A stretch of 64,000 nt of DNA from assembly GCA_963731615.1 (NCBI GenBank), contig CAVSWD010000006.1:1-64000 (forward strand), given 5' to 3'. This DNA comes from Gaiellasilicea sp963731615 (GTDB lineage Bacteria; Actinomycetota; Thermoleophilia; Gaiellales; Gaiellaceae). The notes below the pieces were generated by a model, which did not search any database, was not told the DNA's origin, and saw only the letters and a list, made by a program, of their open reading frames with translations. The stretch's first letter is position 1. Each line of letters begins with the position of its first letter. Position numbers and translations under genes: made by a program. Of the stretch, positions 51,417-60,886 are shown in pieces.

Positions 51417-52560
51417 TGGCCGTGACCGCGAGGATGTTGGCGAGGTGCACCATCCGGAAGGCCGCACGTCCCGCGCGCGGGCGATCCGCTTCATCCACCT
51501 CGGGCAGCTCCAGCCAGAGGTCGCGGGCGGCGAGCAGCAGCTCCCGGATCTGCTCGGTCTGCTCGCGGTAGCCGTTCGAGCGCTCGTCGCACGCGTTCAG
51601 GGCGAGCCCGAGCACGCCGATCGTGTCGGCCTGACGCATCCAGAGGAGCGGGGTCGCCATCGAGAGGTAGGCGTGAATGCGTGCGAACGTCAGCGGCTGC
51701 GCGATCGACTCGGGGCCGCGCGGCGTCGACAGCGGCAGCGGTTCCTCGCCTCTGCAGATCCGGCGGGCGCTGTCCGCGAACAACGCCCGCAGCTGCGCGT
51801 CGTCGAGACCCGCGATTCTCGCCGTGCGCAGAGCGAGCAGGAGCGAGCCGGGCTGCTGGCCGTAGGGGTAGTCGGAGGCGTAGATCACCTGCTCCGGGGC
51901 GACGAGCCTGTAGAGGTCGAGCAGATCGAGCGCGCTCCAGACCGACGTGTCGAAGAAGACACCCGGCCGTCCGGAGAAGCGGCCGGCGAGCCCGGCGAGA
52001 TCGGCGATGCCGCAGTGGGCGATGATCAGCTGCGTGTCGTAACGCTCGACGAGGTCGGCCAGGCCGTCGGCGATCGGCGGCAGACCGCGGCCGCCGTGGA
52101 TCAGGATCGGGACGCCACGCCCGGCCGCGAGCTCGAAGACCGGCGCCAGCCGCTCGTCGTTCAGCTCGAACTTCTGCGCGCGCGGGTGCAGCTTGATCCC
52201 GCGGGCGCCGGCATCGAGGCAGCGCGTCGCCTCGGCGATCGGGTCCTCGTTCAGGTCGAGGCGCACGAAGGGGACGAACCGCCCCTGCGAGCGGCCGGCG
52301 AACGCCAGTGTGCGGTCGTTCGCGGCGCTGAAGGCGGGATGCCGGTCGGGCTCGTCGAGGCAGAACATGAACGCGCCGGAGATCCCGTATCGCTCCTGCC
52401 CGGCGACGAGCTCGTCGAAGTCCCCGATCATCCCGTCGATGTCCGTGCCGAGATGGACGTGCGCGTCGAAGATCTCGAGGCCGGTCGGCAGCTCCGCGCG
52501 CACGAGGGCATCGAAGCTCTCGACGAGCGCCTGCGACCGCCGAAGGGCGTCCTCCTTCAC
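51409..52560 (-). CDS. Amidohydrolase-2 family metal-dependent hydrolase
   Basis: 383 residues. TIM-barrel with FDAHVHLG, ARGIKLHPR, ILIHGG, IIAHCGIADL and the Asp in IYASDYPYG, the metal and catalytic positions of the amidohydrolase-2 superfamily (decarboxylases and hydrolases). It is the first gene of the molybdoenzyme operon and may process its substrate or product. GTG at 52560 is chosen because TAGACT lies 7 bases upstream. An ATG at 52587 would start before that promoter. Confidence 0.85.
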   Translation of the reverse strand: MKEDALRRSQALVESFDALVRAELPTGLEIFDAHVHLGTDIDGMIGDFDELVAGQERYGISGAFMFCLDEPDRHPAFSAANDRTLAFAGRSQGRFVPFVRLDLNEDPIAEATRCLDAGARGIKLHPRAQKFELNDERLAPVFELAAGRGVPILIHGGRGLPPIADGLADLVERYDTQLIIAHCGIADLAGLAGRFSGRPGVFFDTSVWSALDLLDLYRLVAPEQVIYASDYPYGQQPGSLLLALRTARIAGLDDAQLRALFADSARRICRGEEPLPLSTPRGPESIAQPLTFARIHAYLSMATPLLWMRQADTIGVLGLALNACDERSNGYREQTEQIRELLLAARDLWLELPEVDEADRPRAGRAAFRMVHLANILAVTASA

Positions 52561-52755
52561 GAGCGTGAGTCTACGGCGCGGCGGCACAAGGTTCCTCCTG
52601 GGCCGCTAAGGTTTGAGGAGCGCGCGGAGGCGCAGCCGGTCCGCGGGAAGGGACGTTCCCACTCCGCCCAGCTGGACGATGCAAGCAGACGCGCAGGACG
52701 ACACCTCTTTTGCCCGTGGGAGCGGACGCCGGGCGTGACCGAAAGGGGATTCGTC

Positions 52756-53302
52756 ATGCGTGAGCTTCCGAATCGTCCGAGCCTCGAGCACTACCGACGC
52801 GAAGCGAAACAGCTCGTTCGCGCCTATCGCACCGGAGACGAGGCCGCCCGCGGGCGAGCCGCCCGCGTCCTCGGCGACCGCAGTCGCTTCCTGCTCTCCG
52901 ACGCCCAGTTCGTCCTCGCTCGCGAGCATGGGCTGAGCTCGTGGGCCGAGCTCCGGCGCACCGTGGAGGCGTCGCCGCTCGCCGAGCTCGCCGCCGCCGA
53001 GCGCGGGCAGATCCTCGTCGCATCCGGGCTCGCGTACGGGGACGGGGAACCGGTCGACGTCCTCGTGCGGAAGCGATTGCACCGCTACCTGCTGACCGAT
53101 CGAGGCCGCGCGGTCGCGAAGGCGGGGAAGCCCGCCGGCTGGCGCGAGCCGGCCGAGTGGGCGGCGGAGCCGATGAACGTCGACCGGCAGGGCACCGTCT
53201 TCGTCCCGGCCGTCGCGGGGCGCGACCTGCGAGGACCTCGTCGTTCGTCTCGCCGATGCGAGCCGTGCGGTTCACGAAGCGCTGGTCGTGCTCGACGACT
53301 AG
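52756..53302 (+). CDS. Protein with ankyrin-protein-type N-terminus, one frameshift
   Basis: The first 75 residues (LPNRPSLEHYRREAKQLVRAYR, SDAQFVLAREHGLSSWAEL) match the N-terminal module often found before ankyrin repeats or in small stress proteins. A second domain follows (PVDVLVRKRLHRYLLTDRGRA). Near 53226 one extra C shifts the frame; corrected, it ends CEDLVVRLADASRAVHEALVVLDD at the TAG at 53300. About 181 residues. It has an SD (AAAGGGG) before the ATG. Its stop overlaps that of the convergent secreted protein. Function unknown. Confidence 0.65.
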
Positions 53303-54384
53303 CGGACGACGCGCGAGAACGTCCGGGTCGTGGAAAGCGCGCCGGTGGTTGCCGTCACGGCGCCGCTCAGGCGCAATCCCCTGGTGCCCGCAGGCACGCG
53401 CCAGCGACACGTGGCGGCACTTCCGGTGAACGATGCGTGAACCGGACGGACGACGCGCTTGCCGAGCTTCGCCGTGCAGCGGACGGAACCGCTGGGCACG
53501 CGCTCGGCGTCGAGGGAGACCTCGAGCCGTGCGTCGATCGTTCGCCCCGGCTGCGCGCGGAGGGTGGCCATGAAACTCTTCACCGCGAGCACCGGCGGCG
53601 GCGGCGGGTTCGAGGTGAGGTACGGGCTCTGGGCCAGGTCGGGACAGTTCGTACGGCCGTGCCCGTAGTAGTCGTCGCGGCCGATGTCGAGCGTCGGCGG
53701 CAGCTGCCACCCGCTCGGCCCGGAGTACATCAGGTCGTTGACGTGATCGGAGACGTGGCCGCCGAGGTGCTGATTGGGAGCACACGTGGCCGCGTGCCCG
53801 AGCCCGTGGAGGATGTCGTGCAGCATCGCGAACTCCCAGTACATCGACGTCCCCGGGGCGGCGGGGAGGGTAACGTCGCACCTGGTGAGACCGGGCCTGC
53901 CGCGGAGGTACATGACAACCGCGTTCCCCTGGATCGCCGGCGGCCAGAACGCGCCGCCGCACGAGTATGTGCTCGAGCCGTCGTAGTAGACGGCGTACAG
54001 GCGGTCCGGGCGATTGAACCCTCCGGCGACGAGCTCCCGCTCCACCGCCTCGCGGACGAACGCGCCAGTGGCCGCGATCGCACCGTCGGTCTGCGTGAGC
54101 CGCCGGAAGCTGACATCGAGCGCTCCCTGGTAGGTGTCGACTCGGAGATTCGGGCCGCCGGTCTGTCCGGCGAGCCAGCCCTGGAAGAACCCGACCGAGC
54201 TTTCGATCAGCCCCTGCTCGTCGAGCCTGCGGTCCTCGCCGTCGGACGGGACGACGTAGAGGAAGTGGATCTGCGGGCCGCGGACGTCGTCGAGCCGGTC
54301 GACCTCGGAGCGTGGCAGCGCGGCTCCCGCGGGCTCGGCCGCTAGCAGGCCGACGCAAAGGACGATGAACAGACCCCGGCGCAT
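53299..54384 (-). CDS. Secreted metalloprotease-like protein with HDxxH motif
   Basis: 361 residues with a signal peptide (MRRGLFIVLCVGLLAAEPAGA). The core parallels the protein at 33556-34932: LYAVYYDG, then LHDILHGLGHA in place of HELMH, HVNDLM, and the RDDYYGHG segment. The Glu that activates water in HExxH is Asp here, so activity may be reduced or lost. The C-terminal domain (about 260-361) has a Cys pair and beta character. Exported; role unknown. Confidence 0.78.
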   Translation of the reverse strand: MRRGLFIVLCVGLLAAEPAGAALPRSEVDRLDDVRGPQIHFLYVVPSDGEDRRLDEQGLIESSVGFFQGWLAGQTGGPNLRVDTYQGALDVSFRRLTQTDGAIAATGAFVREAVERELVAGGFNRPDRLYAVYYDGSSTYSCGGAFWPPAIQGNAVVMYLRGRPGLTRCDVTLPAAPGTSMYWEFAMLHDILHGLGHAATCAPNQHLGGHVSDHVNDLMYSGPSGWQLPPTLDIGRDDYYGHGRTNCPDLAQSPYLTSNPPPPPVLAVKSFMATLRAQPGRTIDARLEVSLDAERVPSGSVRCTAKLGKRVVRPVHASFTGSAATCRWRVPAGTRGLRLSGAVTATTGALSTTRTFSRVVR

Positions 54385-54397
54385 CGACTCGATGATG

Positions 54398-55892
54398 TCA
54401 TTGGACGCGGAGCGCTGCGACCTTTTCCCGGAGGTAGGCGAGATACGGCGCCGGGTCGATCTCGTCCGCGCCGATCGCCCGTTCGAGCGTCTCCATCGGC
54501 GTGAACTTGCGCCCGTGCCGGTAGATGCGCTGGCGCAGGGACTCGTACAGCGGCCCGAACTCGCCCGCTTCGAGCTGCGCGTCGAGATCCGGCAGCTCCT
54601 CCTCGACCGCTCGCCAGATCTGGACGGAGAGCACGTTGCCGAGGGCGTAGGTGGGAAAGTAGCCGTAGGAGGCCCGCGTCCAGTGCACGTCCTGGAGGAC
54701 GCCGCGCGCGTCGTCCGGCACCTCGACACCGAGGAAGTCGGCCATGCGCGCGTTCCACGCCTCGGGCAGATCGGCGGGGGCGAGCGTGCCGGACACGAGC
54801 TCCTGCTCGAGCTCGAAGCGGAGGATGATGTGGAGCGAGTAGGTGACCTCGTCGGCCTGGACTCGGATCGAGGCCCGGCGCGACGCGGTTGATCCCGGCG
54901 TAGAAGTCGTCGAGCTCGACCGCGTGCAGCTGCGGGAAGAGCCGTTGCAGCTCGGGGTAGCGGCCACGCCAGAATGGCAGCGAGCGCCCGACGAGGTTCT
55001 CCCAGGTGCGGCTCTGCGACTCGCCGAGCCCGAGCGAGGCGTTGCCGTACAGGGGCGAGCGGCCGAGCGCCGGGTCGACGCCCTTGTAGGTGAGCCCGTG
55101 CCCGGCTTCGTGCATCGTCGACCAGAGCGAGCGCAGGTTGGCTGGGCTGTAACGCGTCGTCATCCGGATGTCGGTGCCCGTGAACGAGGTCGCGAACGGA
55201 TGCACGGTCGGATCGAGCCGGTACGTGCCCTCCTCGAACCCGAACCCGCGCAGGATCCCCGTGAGGAACTCCTCCTGGACGGCCAGCGGGAAGTCGCCTT
55301 CGAGGAACGAGTCGTCGGGCGGCTCGCCGGCGTCACGCACGATCGCGACGAGCTCGGGACGGAGCACGTCGAAGACGGCCTTCACCTCGGCCGTTCGCAT
55401 TCCCGGCTCGTACTCGTCGAGGAAGGCGTCGTACGGCGATTCGCCCGGCTCCATCAGCTCCGCCCAGCGCAGCGCGACGTCGTGGACGCGCTGGAGTGCG
55501 GGCAGGAAGATCGTGAAGTCGTTCGCCTCCCGGGCGGCGAGCCACGCTTGGTGTGCCTTCGCGCCCTCGCGTGTCCAGGCGGCCGCGAGGTCGGCCGGAA
55601 CCCGCCGCGCCTTCTCCCAGTCGCGCCGCGTGACCCGGATCAGGCTCGCGTCGTCGGAGTCGTAGTCGAGCTCGGTCTCGAGCGTTGCGACGTCGTCCAG
55701 CAGGCGTCCGATCTCGTCCGTGACGAAGCGCTCGTGTGCGAGCCCCGAGAGGGTTGCCGCAGCCTCGGCCCGCGCGGGCGCCCCTTGCGGCGGCATCATC
55801 GTGCGCTGATCCCACCCGAGCACGCCGAGCGCCCGCTCGAGGTCGTAGACCTCGGCGAGGCGCTGCTTCAGCTCCACGAGCGCTGTGTTCAC
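54398..55892 (-). CDS. M32 carboxypeptidase (Taq type), one frameshift
   Basis: About 498 residues. The N-terminus LGVLGWDQRTMMPPQGAPARA, the zinc motif MHEAGHGLTYKG, GESQSRTWENLVGRS and YFPTYALGNVLSVQIW are diagnostic of thermostable carboxypeptidases. The frame breaks at a CCC run near 54875; one base less gives INRVAPASIRVQADEVTYS. It trims C-terminal amino acids from peptides in the cytosol. GTG at 55892 has TAGGTT 7 bases upstream (leaderless-like). Confidence 0.9.
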
Positions 55893-55899
55893 CAGGAGC

Positions 55900-55916
55900 A
55901 AACCTACCCGTAGGAT
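55900..55916. promoter_or_regulatory. Back-to-back -10 boxes between M32 and aldo/keto reductase genes
   Basis: Minus-strand TAGGTT (55900-55905) lies 7 bases before the M32 GTG and plus-strand TAGGAT (55911-55916) lies 6 bases before the reductase ATG. The whole divergent intergenic region is only 30 bases, so both mRNAs must be leaderless and the -35 regions overlap coding sequence. Confidence 0.6.
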
Positions 55917-55922
55917 CGCGCG

Positions 55923-56799
55923 ATGGAACGTCGCCGCCTCGGCACGAACGGGCCGGAGCTCAGCGTGCTCGGGATCGGGACGGCGCCGATCGGCTCGACG
56001 CGCGAGTGGGTCTACTGGGGGCCGCAGGACGAGCGCGAGGCGGTCGCGGCGATCCGCGCCGGGCTCGAGGCGGGCGCGAACTGGATCGACACGGCGCCGT
56101 TCTACGGTTGGGGCCGCGCCGAGGAGATCGTGCGTCGCGCGCTCGACGGGCGTCCAGACGACGTGCTCGTGTTCACGAAGTGCGGCACGATGCCTGCTCC
56201 GGACGCGTTGTCGCGGATGGACAACCGACCCGAGGCGATCCGGGCCGACGTGGAGGCGAGCCTGCGCCGGCTCGGACGGGACCGCATCGACCTGCTGCAC
56301 ATTCACGACATCGATCCGGAGACGCCGATCGAGGAGTCCTGGGGCGAGCTGCAAGCTCTGATCGCCGAGGGCAAGGTGCGCTGGGCCGGCCTCTCGAACC
56401 ACACGGTCGAGCTCGTCGAGCGCGCGCACCGGATGGCGCCGGTCACCTCGTGCCAGGAGCAACTCAATCTGCTCGAAGGTCCCGACGATCCGCTCGTGCC
56501 CAGCTTCGCGAGCGAGCACGGAATCGGCCTCCTCTGCTACGCCCCGCTCGCGAGCGGGTTCCTGACGGACGGTTTCACGCTCGACGAGCTGGATGCGGAG
56601 GACTGGCGCCGGCGCTCCCGGCTGGCCGAGCGCGCCGACGAGATCGAGCGTCATCGCGAGGTGGCGGCCTCGCGCGGCCGGACGCTCCGTCGCCACGCGA
56701 TCGCGTGGGTGCTCGAGCAGCCCGCTGTGACGGCGGCGATCGTGGGCGTGCGCAACGCCGGCCGAGGGTGCGGAGCTCGCCGCGCTCGCCGCCGACTAG
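55923..56799 (+). CDS. Aldo/keto reductase, frameshift near C-terminus
   Basis: About 291 residues. Catalytic Asp and Tyr in DTAPFYGWGRAEE, Lys in FTKCG, His in LLHIHDID, then a C-terminal NADPH-binding end (VTAAIVGVRN). An extra base near 56763 shifts the frame; without it the protein ends NAAEGAELAALAAD at the TAG (56797). Uncorrected, the frame runs on through the next gene as a false 675-residue fusion. It reduces carbonyls with NADPH; substrate unknown. Confidence 0.87.
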
Positions 56800-56810
56800 G
56801 ATCTCGGCCG

Positions 56811-57950
56811 ATGCCGGACGTTCTGATCGTCGCCGACACCGTGCGCTCGCCCGAGCTCCGCCACGAGGTGCCGCTGGCCGTCCCCGATCCGTTCCTGTAC
56901 GCCGAGGTCGGCGGGAAGCGCGCGGTCGTGGTGAGCTCGCTCGAGGCGGGCCGCATCAGCGACCTCGGAACCGACCTGCAGGTACTGGCGCTGGAGGAGG
57001 TCGGCATGGACGAGCTGCTGAAGCGGGGCCACGATGCGTACGAGCTCCCGCGAGAGCTGACCCTCGCCGCTTGCCGGCACCTCGGGCTCGAGGGCGCAGT
57101 GACGCCGGGCGGTTTCCCGCTCGGCGACGCCGACCATCTGCGTGCGAACGGGATCGAGCTGACCGCCGACCAGCGCTTCTTCGACGAGCGCAGGCGGGTC
57201 AAGAACGAGCACGAGCTCGCCGGAATCCGACGCGCGTGCCGTGCAGTCGAGGCCGGCATCGCGGTCGGAGTCGACATGCTTCGGGCCGCGCAGGCGTCGA
57301 ACGGCGTGCTCACGCTCGGCGACGAGCCACTCACCTGCGAGCGGATCAAGCTGGAGGTGGAGCGCGCGTTCGCCGACAACGGCGCCGCCGCCGAGGAGTT
57401 CATCGTCTCGCACGGACCGCAGACGGCGGTCGGTCACGACGGCGGCTCCGGCCCGATCGGCTCCGACGACATCGTCCTCTTCGACCTCTTCCCCCGCGAC
57501 CGCGAGTCGGCCTGCTACTCGGACTTCACTCGCACCTTTGCGGTGGGCACGCCTGCGGACGAGCTCGTGGAGTACCACCGGCTGGCCAAGGAGGCGCTCG
57601 ACCTGGCCGTCGCGGCGGTTCGGCCGGGCGTCAAGGGCAGCGACATCCACCGTCAGGTGTGCGATCTCTTCCACGAGCACGGGTACAAGACGCAGCTGCA
57701 CAAGGAGGAAGGCGAGGTGCTCGTCGACGGCTACTTCCACGCGACCGGGCACGGCGTCGGCCTCGAGGTGCACGAGCGCCCCGGTGTCGGCCGGATCGAG
57801 AGCGAGCCGCTGGTCGCCGGCGACGTGATCGCCCTCGAGCCCGGCCTCTACCGCTCGGGCTTCGGCGGCGTGCGGCTCGAAGACCTGATCCTCGTCACCG
57901 AGAGCGGCGCGGAGGTGCTCACCAACTTCTCGTACGACTTCGTCCTGTGA
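56811..57950 (+). CDS. M24 family metallopeptidase (Xaa-Pro aminopeptidase-like)
   Basis: 379 residues. An N-terminal creatinase-like domain, then the pita-bread fold with metal ligands Asp (VLFDLFPRD), Asp (YSDFTRTF), His (GHGVGLEVHE), Glu (ALEPGLY) and Glu (RLEDLILV). It likely removes N-terminal residues before proline. ATG at 56811 has TAGGAT 8 bases upstream, which includes the stop of the preceding reductase gene. It overlaps acs by GTGA. Confidence 0.9.
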   Translation: MPDVLIVADTVRSPELRHEVPLAVPDPFLYAEVGGKRAVVVSSLEAGRISDLGTDLQVLALEEVGMDELLKRGHDAYELPRELTLAACRHLGLEGAVTPGGFPLGDADHLRANGIELTADQRFFDERRRVKNEHELAGIRRACRAVEAGIAVGVDMLRAAQASNGVLTLGDEPLTCERIKLEVERAFADNGAAAEEFIVSHGPQTAVGHDGGSGPIGSDDIVLFDLFPRDRESACYSDFTRTFAVGTPADELVEYHRLAKEALDLAVAAVRPGVKGSDIHRQVCDLFHEHGYKTQLHKEEGEVLVDGYFHATGHGVGLEVHERPGVGRIESEPLVAGDVIALEPGLYRSGFGGVRLEDLILVTESGAEVLTNFSYDFVL

Positions 57951-59899
57951 GCGACCAGACGATCGAGACGATCTTCGTCGAGGACCGGCGCTATCCGCCG
58001 CCGCCGGAGTTCGCCGCGCTCGCGGTCGCACGGCCCGACATCTACGAGCGCGAGTTCGACGAGTTCTGGGAGAGCGAGGGACGCGAGCGCGTGACGTGGT
58101 TCGAGCCGTTCACGAAGCTCTACGAGTGGGAGCTTCCGTACGCGAAGTGGTACCTCGGCGGCAAGCTCAACGTCGCCTACAACTGCGTCGATCGTCACGT
58201 CGAGGCGGGTTTCGGCGACCGCATCGCCTACCTCTGGGAGGGCGAGCCGGCGGACGACAGGCGCGAGCTGACGTACTCGGAGCTCCAGACCGAGGTCGTT
58301 CGCTTCGCCAACGCGCTCAAGCAGCTCGGCGTCCGGAAGGGGACGAAGGTCGCGATCTACATGGGGATGATCCCGGAGCTGCCGGTGGCGATGCTGGCCT
58401 GCACGCGCCTCGGCGCGCCGCACACCGTCGTCTTCGGCGGCTTCTCCGCCGATTCGCTCTCCGACCGCGCCAACGACATGGGCTGCGAGGTGCTGATCAC
58501 GCAAGACGAGGCCTGGCGACGCGGGACGACGGTGCCGCTCAAGCAGACCGCCGACGCGGCAATGGCCGACGCGCCCGGGATTCGCGCCGCGCTTGTCGTG
58601 CGTCGCACCGGTAATGACGTCCCGATGCAGGACGGGCGCGACCACTGGCTGCACGAGCTCGAGGTCTCGGACGATCCGGACTCCTGCCCGCCGGAGCCGA
58701 TGGACAGCGAGGACCTCCTCTTCCTGATGTACACGTCCGGCACCACGGCGAAGCCGAAGGGGATCGCCCACACGACGGCCGGCTATCTCGTCGGCGTCGC
58801 CTCGACCCATGCGCTGATCTTCGACCTCAAGCCGGAGCAGGACGTCTACTGGTGTGCGGCCGACATCGGCTGGATCACCGGCCACAGCTACATCGTCTAC
58901 GGGCCGCTCACGAACGGCGCCACGTCCGTTCTCTACGAGGGGACGCCGGACTTTCCGGACAAGGATCGCTGGTGGGAGATCGTCGAGCGCTACGGCGTCA
59001 CGATCCTCTACACGGCGCCGACGGCGATCCGCGCGCACATGAAGTGGGGGCCCGAGCACGCGGGCAAGCACGAGCTCTCGACCCTGCGGCTGCTCGGGTC
59101 GGTCGGCGAGCCGATCAACCCGGAGGCGTGGATGTGGTACCGCGAGCACGTCGGCGGCGACCGCTGCCCGATTGTCGACACGTGGTGGCAGACGGAGACC
59201 GGGATGGTGCTGATCACGCCGCTGCCGGGCGTGACGACCACGAAGCCCGGCTCGGCGACGAAGCCGTTTCCCGGGGTCGAAGCGGCGGTCTTCAACGAGG
59301 CCGGCGAGGAGGTCGGCCCGGGCGGCGGTGGCTACCTCGTGCTGAAGAAGCCGTGGCCTGCGATGACACGCGGCATCTTCGGCGACGACGCGCGCTTCCG
59401 GGAGACGTACTGGGCCAAGTACCCAGGCGTCTACTTCGCCGGCGACGGCGCCCGGATCGACGACGACGGCGACTTCTGGCTGCTCGGCCGCGTCGACGAC
59501 GTGATGAACGTCTCCGGCCACCGGATCTCGACGATCGAGGTCGAGTCCGCGCTCGTCGACCACCCGCGCGTGGCCGAGGCTGCGGTCTGCGGCCGCGCCG
59601 ATGCGCTCACGGGCCAGGCGATCGTCGCCTACGTGACGTTGAAGGGCGGCGACGAAGGCTCGCTCGAGATGCTCGAGGAGCTGCGCAACCACGTCGCGGC
59701 GAAGATCGGCCCGATCGCGAAGCCCGCGAACATCGTCTTCACGCCCGAGCTGCCGAAGACACGCTCCGGCAAGATCATGCGGCGACTCCTGCGCGACGTG
59801 GCCGAGAACCGGCCGCTCGGCGACACGACGACGCTGGCGGATCCGGCAGTCGTGGGCGAGCTCGCCGACCGCGCCGCCGCAGACGCCTCGGACGAGTAG
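57947..59899 (+). CDS. acs: Acetyl-CoA synthetase
   Basis: A 650-residue AMP-forming acyl-CoA synthetase. P-loop YTSGTTAKPKG, GYLVGVASTHALIFDLK, WWQTETGM in the substrate pocket, GRVDDVMNVSGHRIS and the C-terminal catalytic Lys in TRSGKIMRR (the acetylation site of Acs). Trp in WWQTE limits the pocket to acetate. It activates acetate with ATP and CoA. GTG at 57947 overlaps the M24 stop. Confidence 0.93.
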   Translation: MSDQTIETIFVEDRRYPPPPEFAALAVARPDIYEREFDEFWESEGRERVTWFEPFTKLYEWELPYAKWYLGGKLNVAYNCVDRHVEAGFGDRIAYLWEGEPADDRRELTYSELQTEVVRFANALKQLGVRKGTKVAIYMGMIPELPVAMLACTRLGAPHTVVFGGFSADSLSDRANDMGCEVLITQDEAWRRGTTVPLKQTADAAMADAPGIRAALVVRRTGNDVPMQDGRDHWLHELEVSDDPDSCPPEPMDSEDLLFLMYTSGTTAKPKGIAHTTAGYLVGVASTHALIFDLKPEQDVYWCAADIGWITGHSYIVYGPLTNGATSVLYEGTPDFPDKDRWWEIVERYGVTILYTAPTAIRAHMKWGPEHAGKHELSTLRLLGSVGEPINPEAWMWYREHVGGDRCPIVDTWWQTETGMVLITPLPGVTTTKPGSATKPFPGVEAAVFNEAGEEVGPGGGGYLVLKKPWPAMTRGIFGDDARFRETYWAKYPGVYFAGDGARIDDDGDFWLLGRVDDVMNVSGHRISTIEVESALVDHPRVAEAAVCGRADALTGQAIVAYVTLKGGDEGSLEMLEELRNHVAAKIGPIAKPANIVFTPELPKTRSGKIMRRLLRDVAENRPLGDTTTLADPAVVGELADRAAADASDE

Positions 59900-60886
59900 T
59901 GACCGCGCCGTGGCCGTCGGGTTTCCGGCGAGTCCCGGCCGACGACTGGGTCGAGCAGCCGCCGGAGACGCTCGCGCTCACCTACGACACCGTTCGCGAG
60001 CACGGCTGGTACAAGAATCTCGATCCGACGGTCGCGAGCCTCATCGACGCTCTTGCTCCCGGCGACATCCTGCTCGACTACTCGGGCGGCACCGGGATCC
60101 TCGCCGAGCGTCTGCTCGCCCGGCTCCCCGACACGGAGCTGGGGATTCTCATCGTCGATGCGTCGCCGAAGTTCCTTCGTGTCGCGCTCGACAAGCTCGG
60201 CGCCGACGAGCGCGTCGCCTTCAGGCTGATCCGGTACCTGAAAGACGTCGGCCGACTCCAGACGGTTCAGGAGGTGATCGAAGAGCCGCTGCTCGCGCGT
60301 GGGGTCGACGCGATCTCGTCCACGAATGCGATCCACCTCTACTACGACCTCGAGGACACGCTCCGTTCCTGGCGCGGCGTACTCCGTGCCGGCGGGCGCG
60401 TGTTCGCCCAGTCGGGGAACATCGGTGTCCCGGAGCTGTCGAAGGGCGCCTGGATCATCGACGAGACGGTCGCGGCGATCGACGCCGCAGCCGCCGAGAT
60501 CGTGCGATCAGACGACCGCTACGAGTCGTACCGCGCCCGGCCTCGACGACGCCGAGCGCCGGGAGCGCTACCTCGAGCTTCGGCAGAGGTTCTTCCTCCC
60601 GGTGCGGCCGCTCTCGTACTACGTGTCGGCGTTCGAGCGCGCCGGCTTCGTCGTCCGGAGGGCCGACCACCTCGTCATCGATGCCGGCCGGGACGACTGG
60701 CGTGAGTTCCTGAGCGCCTACCACGAGGGCGTGCTCGGCTGGGTCGGCGGCTCGGAGCGGATCGAGGGCGAGCCGCCCAGCGAGTAGGCCGTCGCCGACC
60801 GCCTCCGGCTGCTCCAGGAGAGCGTCGACCGAGTCTTCGCCGAGCCGTCCTTCCCCGCCGTCTGGACCTACATCGAGGCCTCCTAA
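59899..60886 (+). CDS. Class I SAM-dependent methyltransferase, frameshift and in-frame stop
   Basis: Rossmann motif LLDYSGGTGILAERL at about residue 55, acidic residue LIVDASPKF, post-motif AISSTNAIHLYYDLED. Near 60537 the frame slips by one base (SYRA then GLDDAERRERYLELR). Then a TAG at 60785 interrupts a frame that still reads like protein (AVADRLRLLQESVDRVFAEP...) to TAA at 60886. It is probably one gene of about 328 residues with two errors, or a pseudogene. Overlaps the acs stop (TAGTG). Target unknown. Confidence 0.75.

Noticed and set aside
55923..57950. A 675-residue fusion of aldo/keto reductase and M24 peptidase
   Set aside because: The join results from one extra base near 56763. 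Correcting it gives a normal reductase end at 56797-56799 and a separate ATG at 56811 with its own -10 box.
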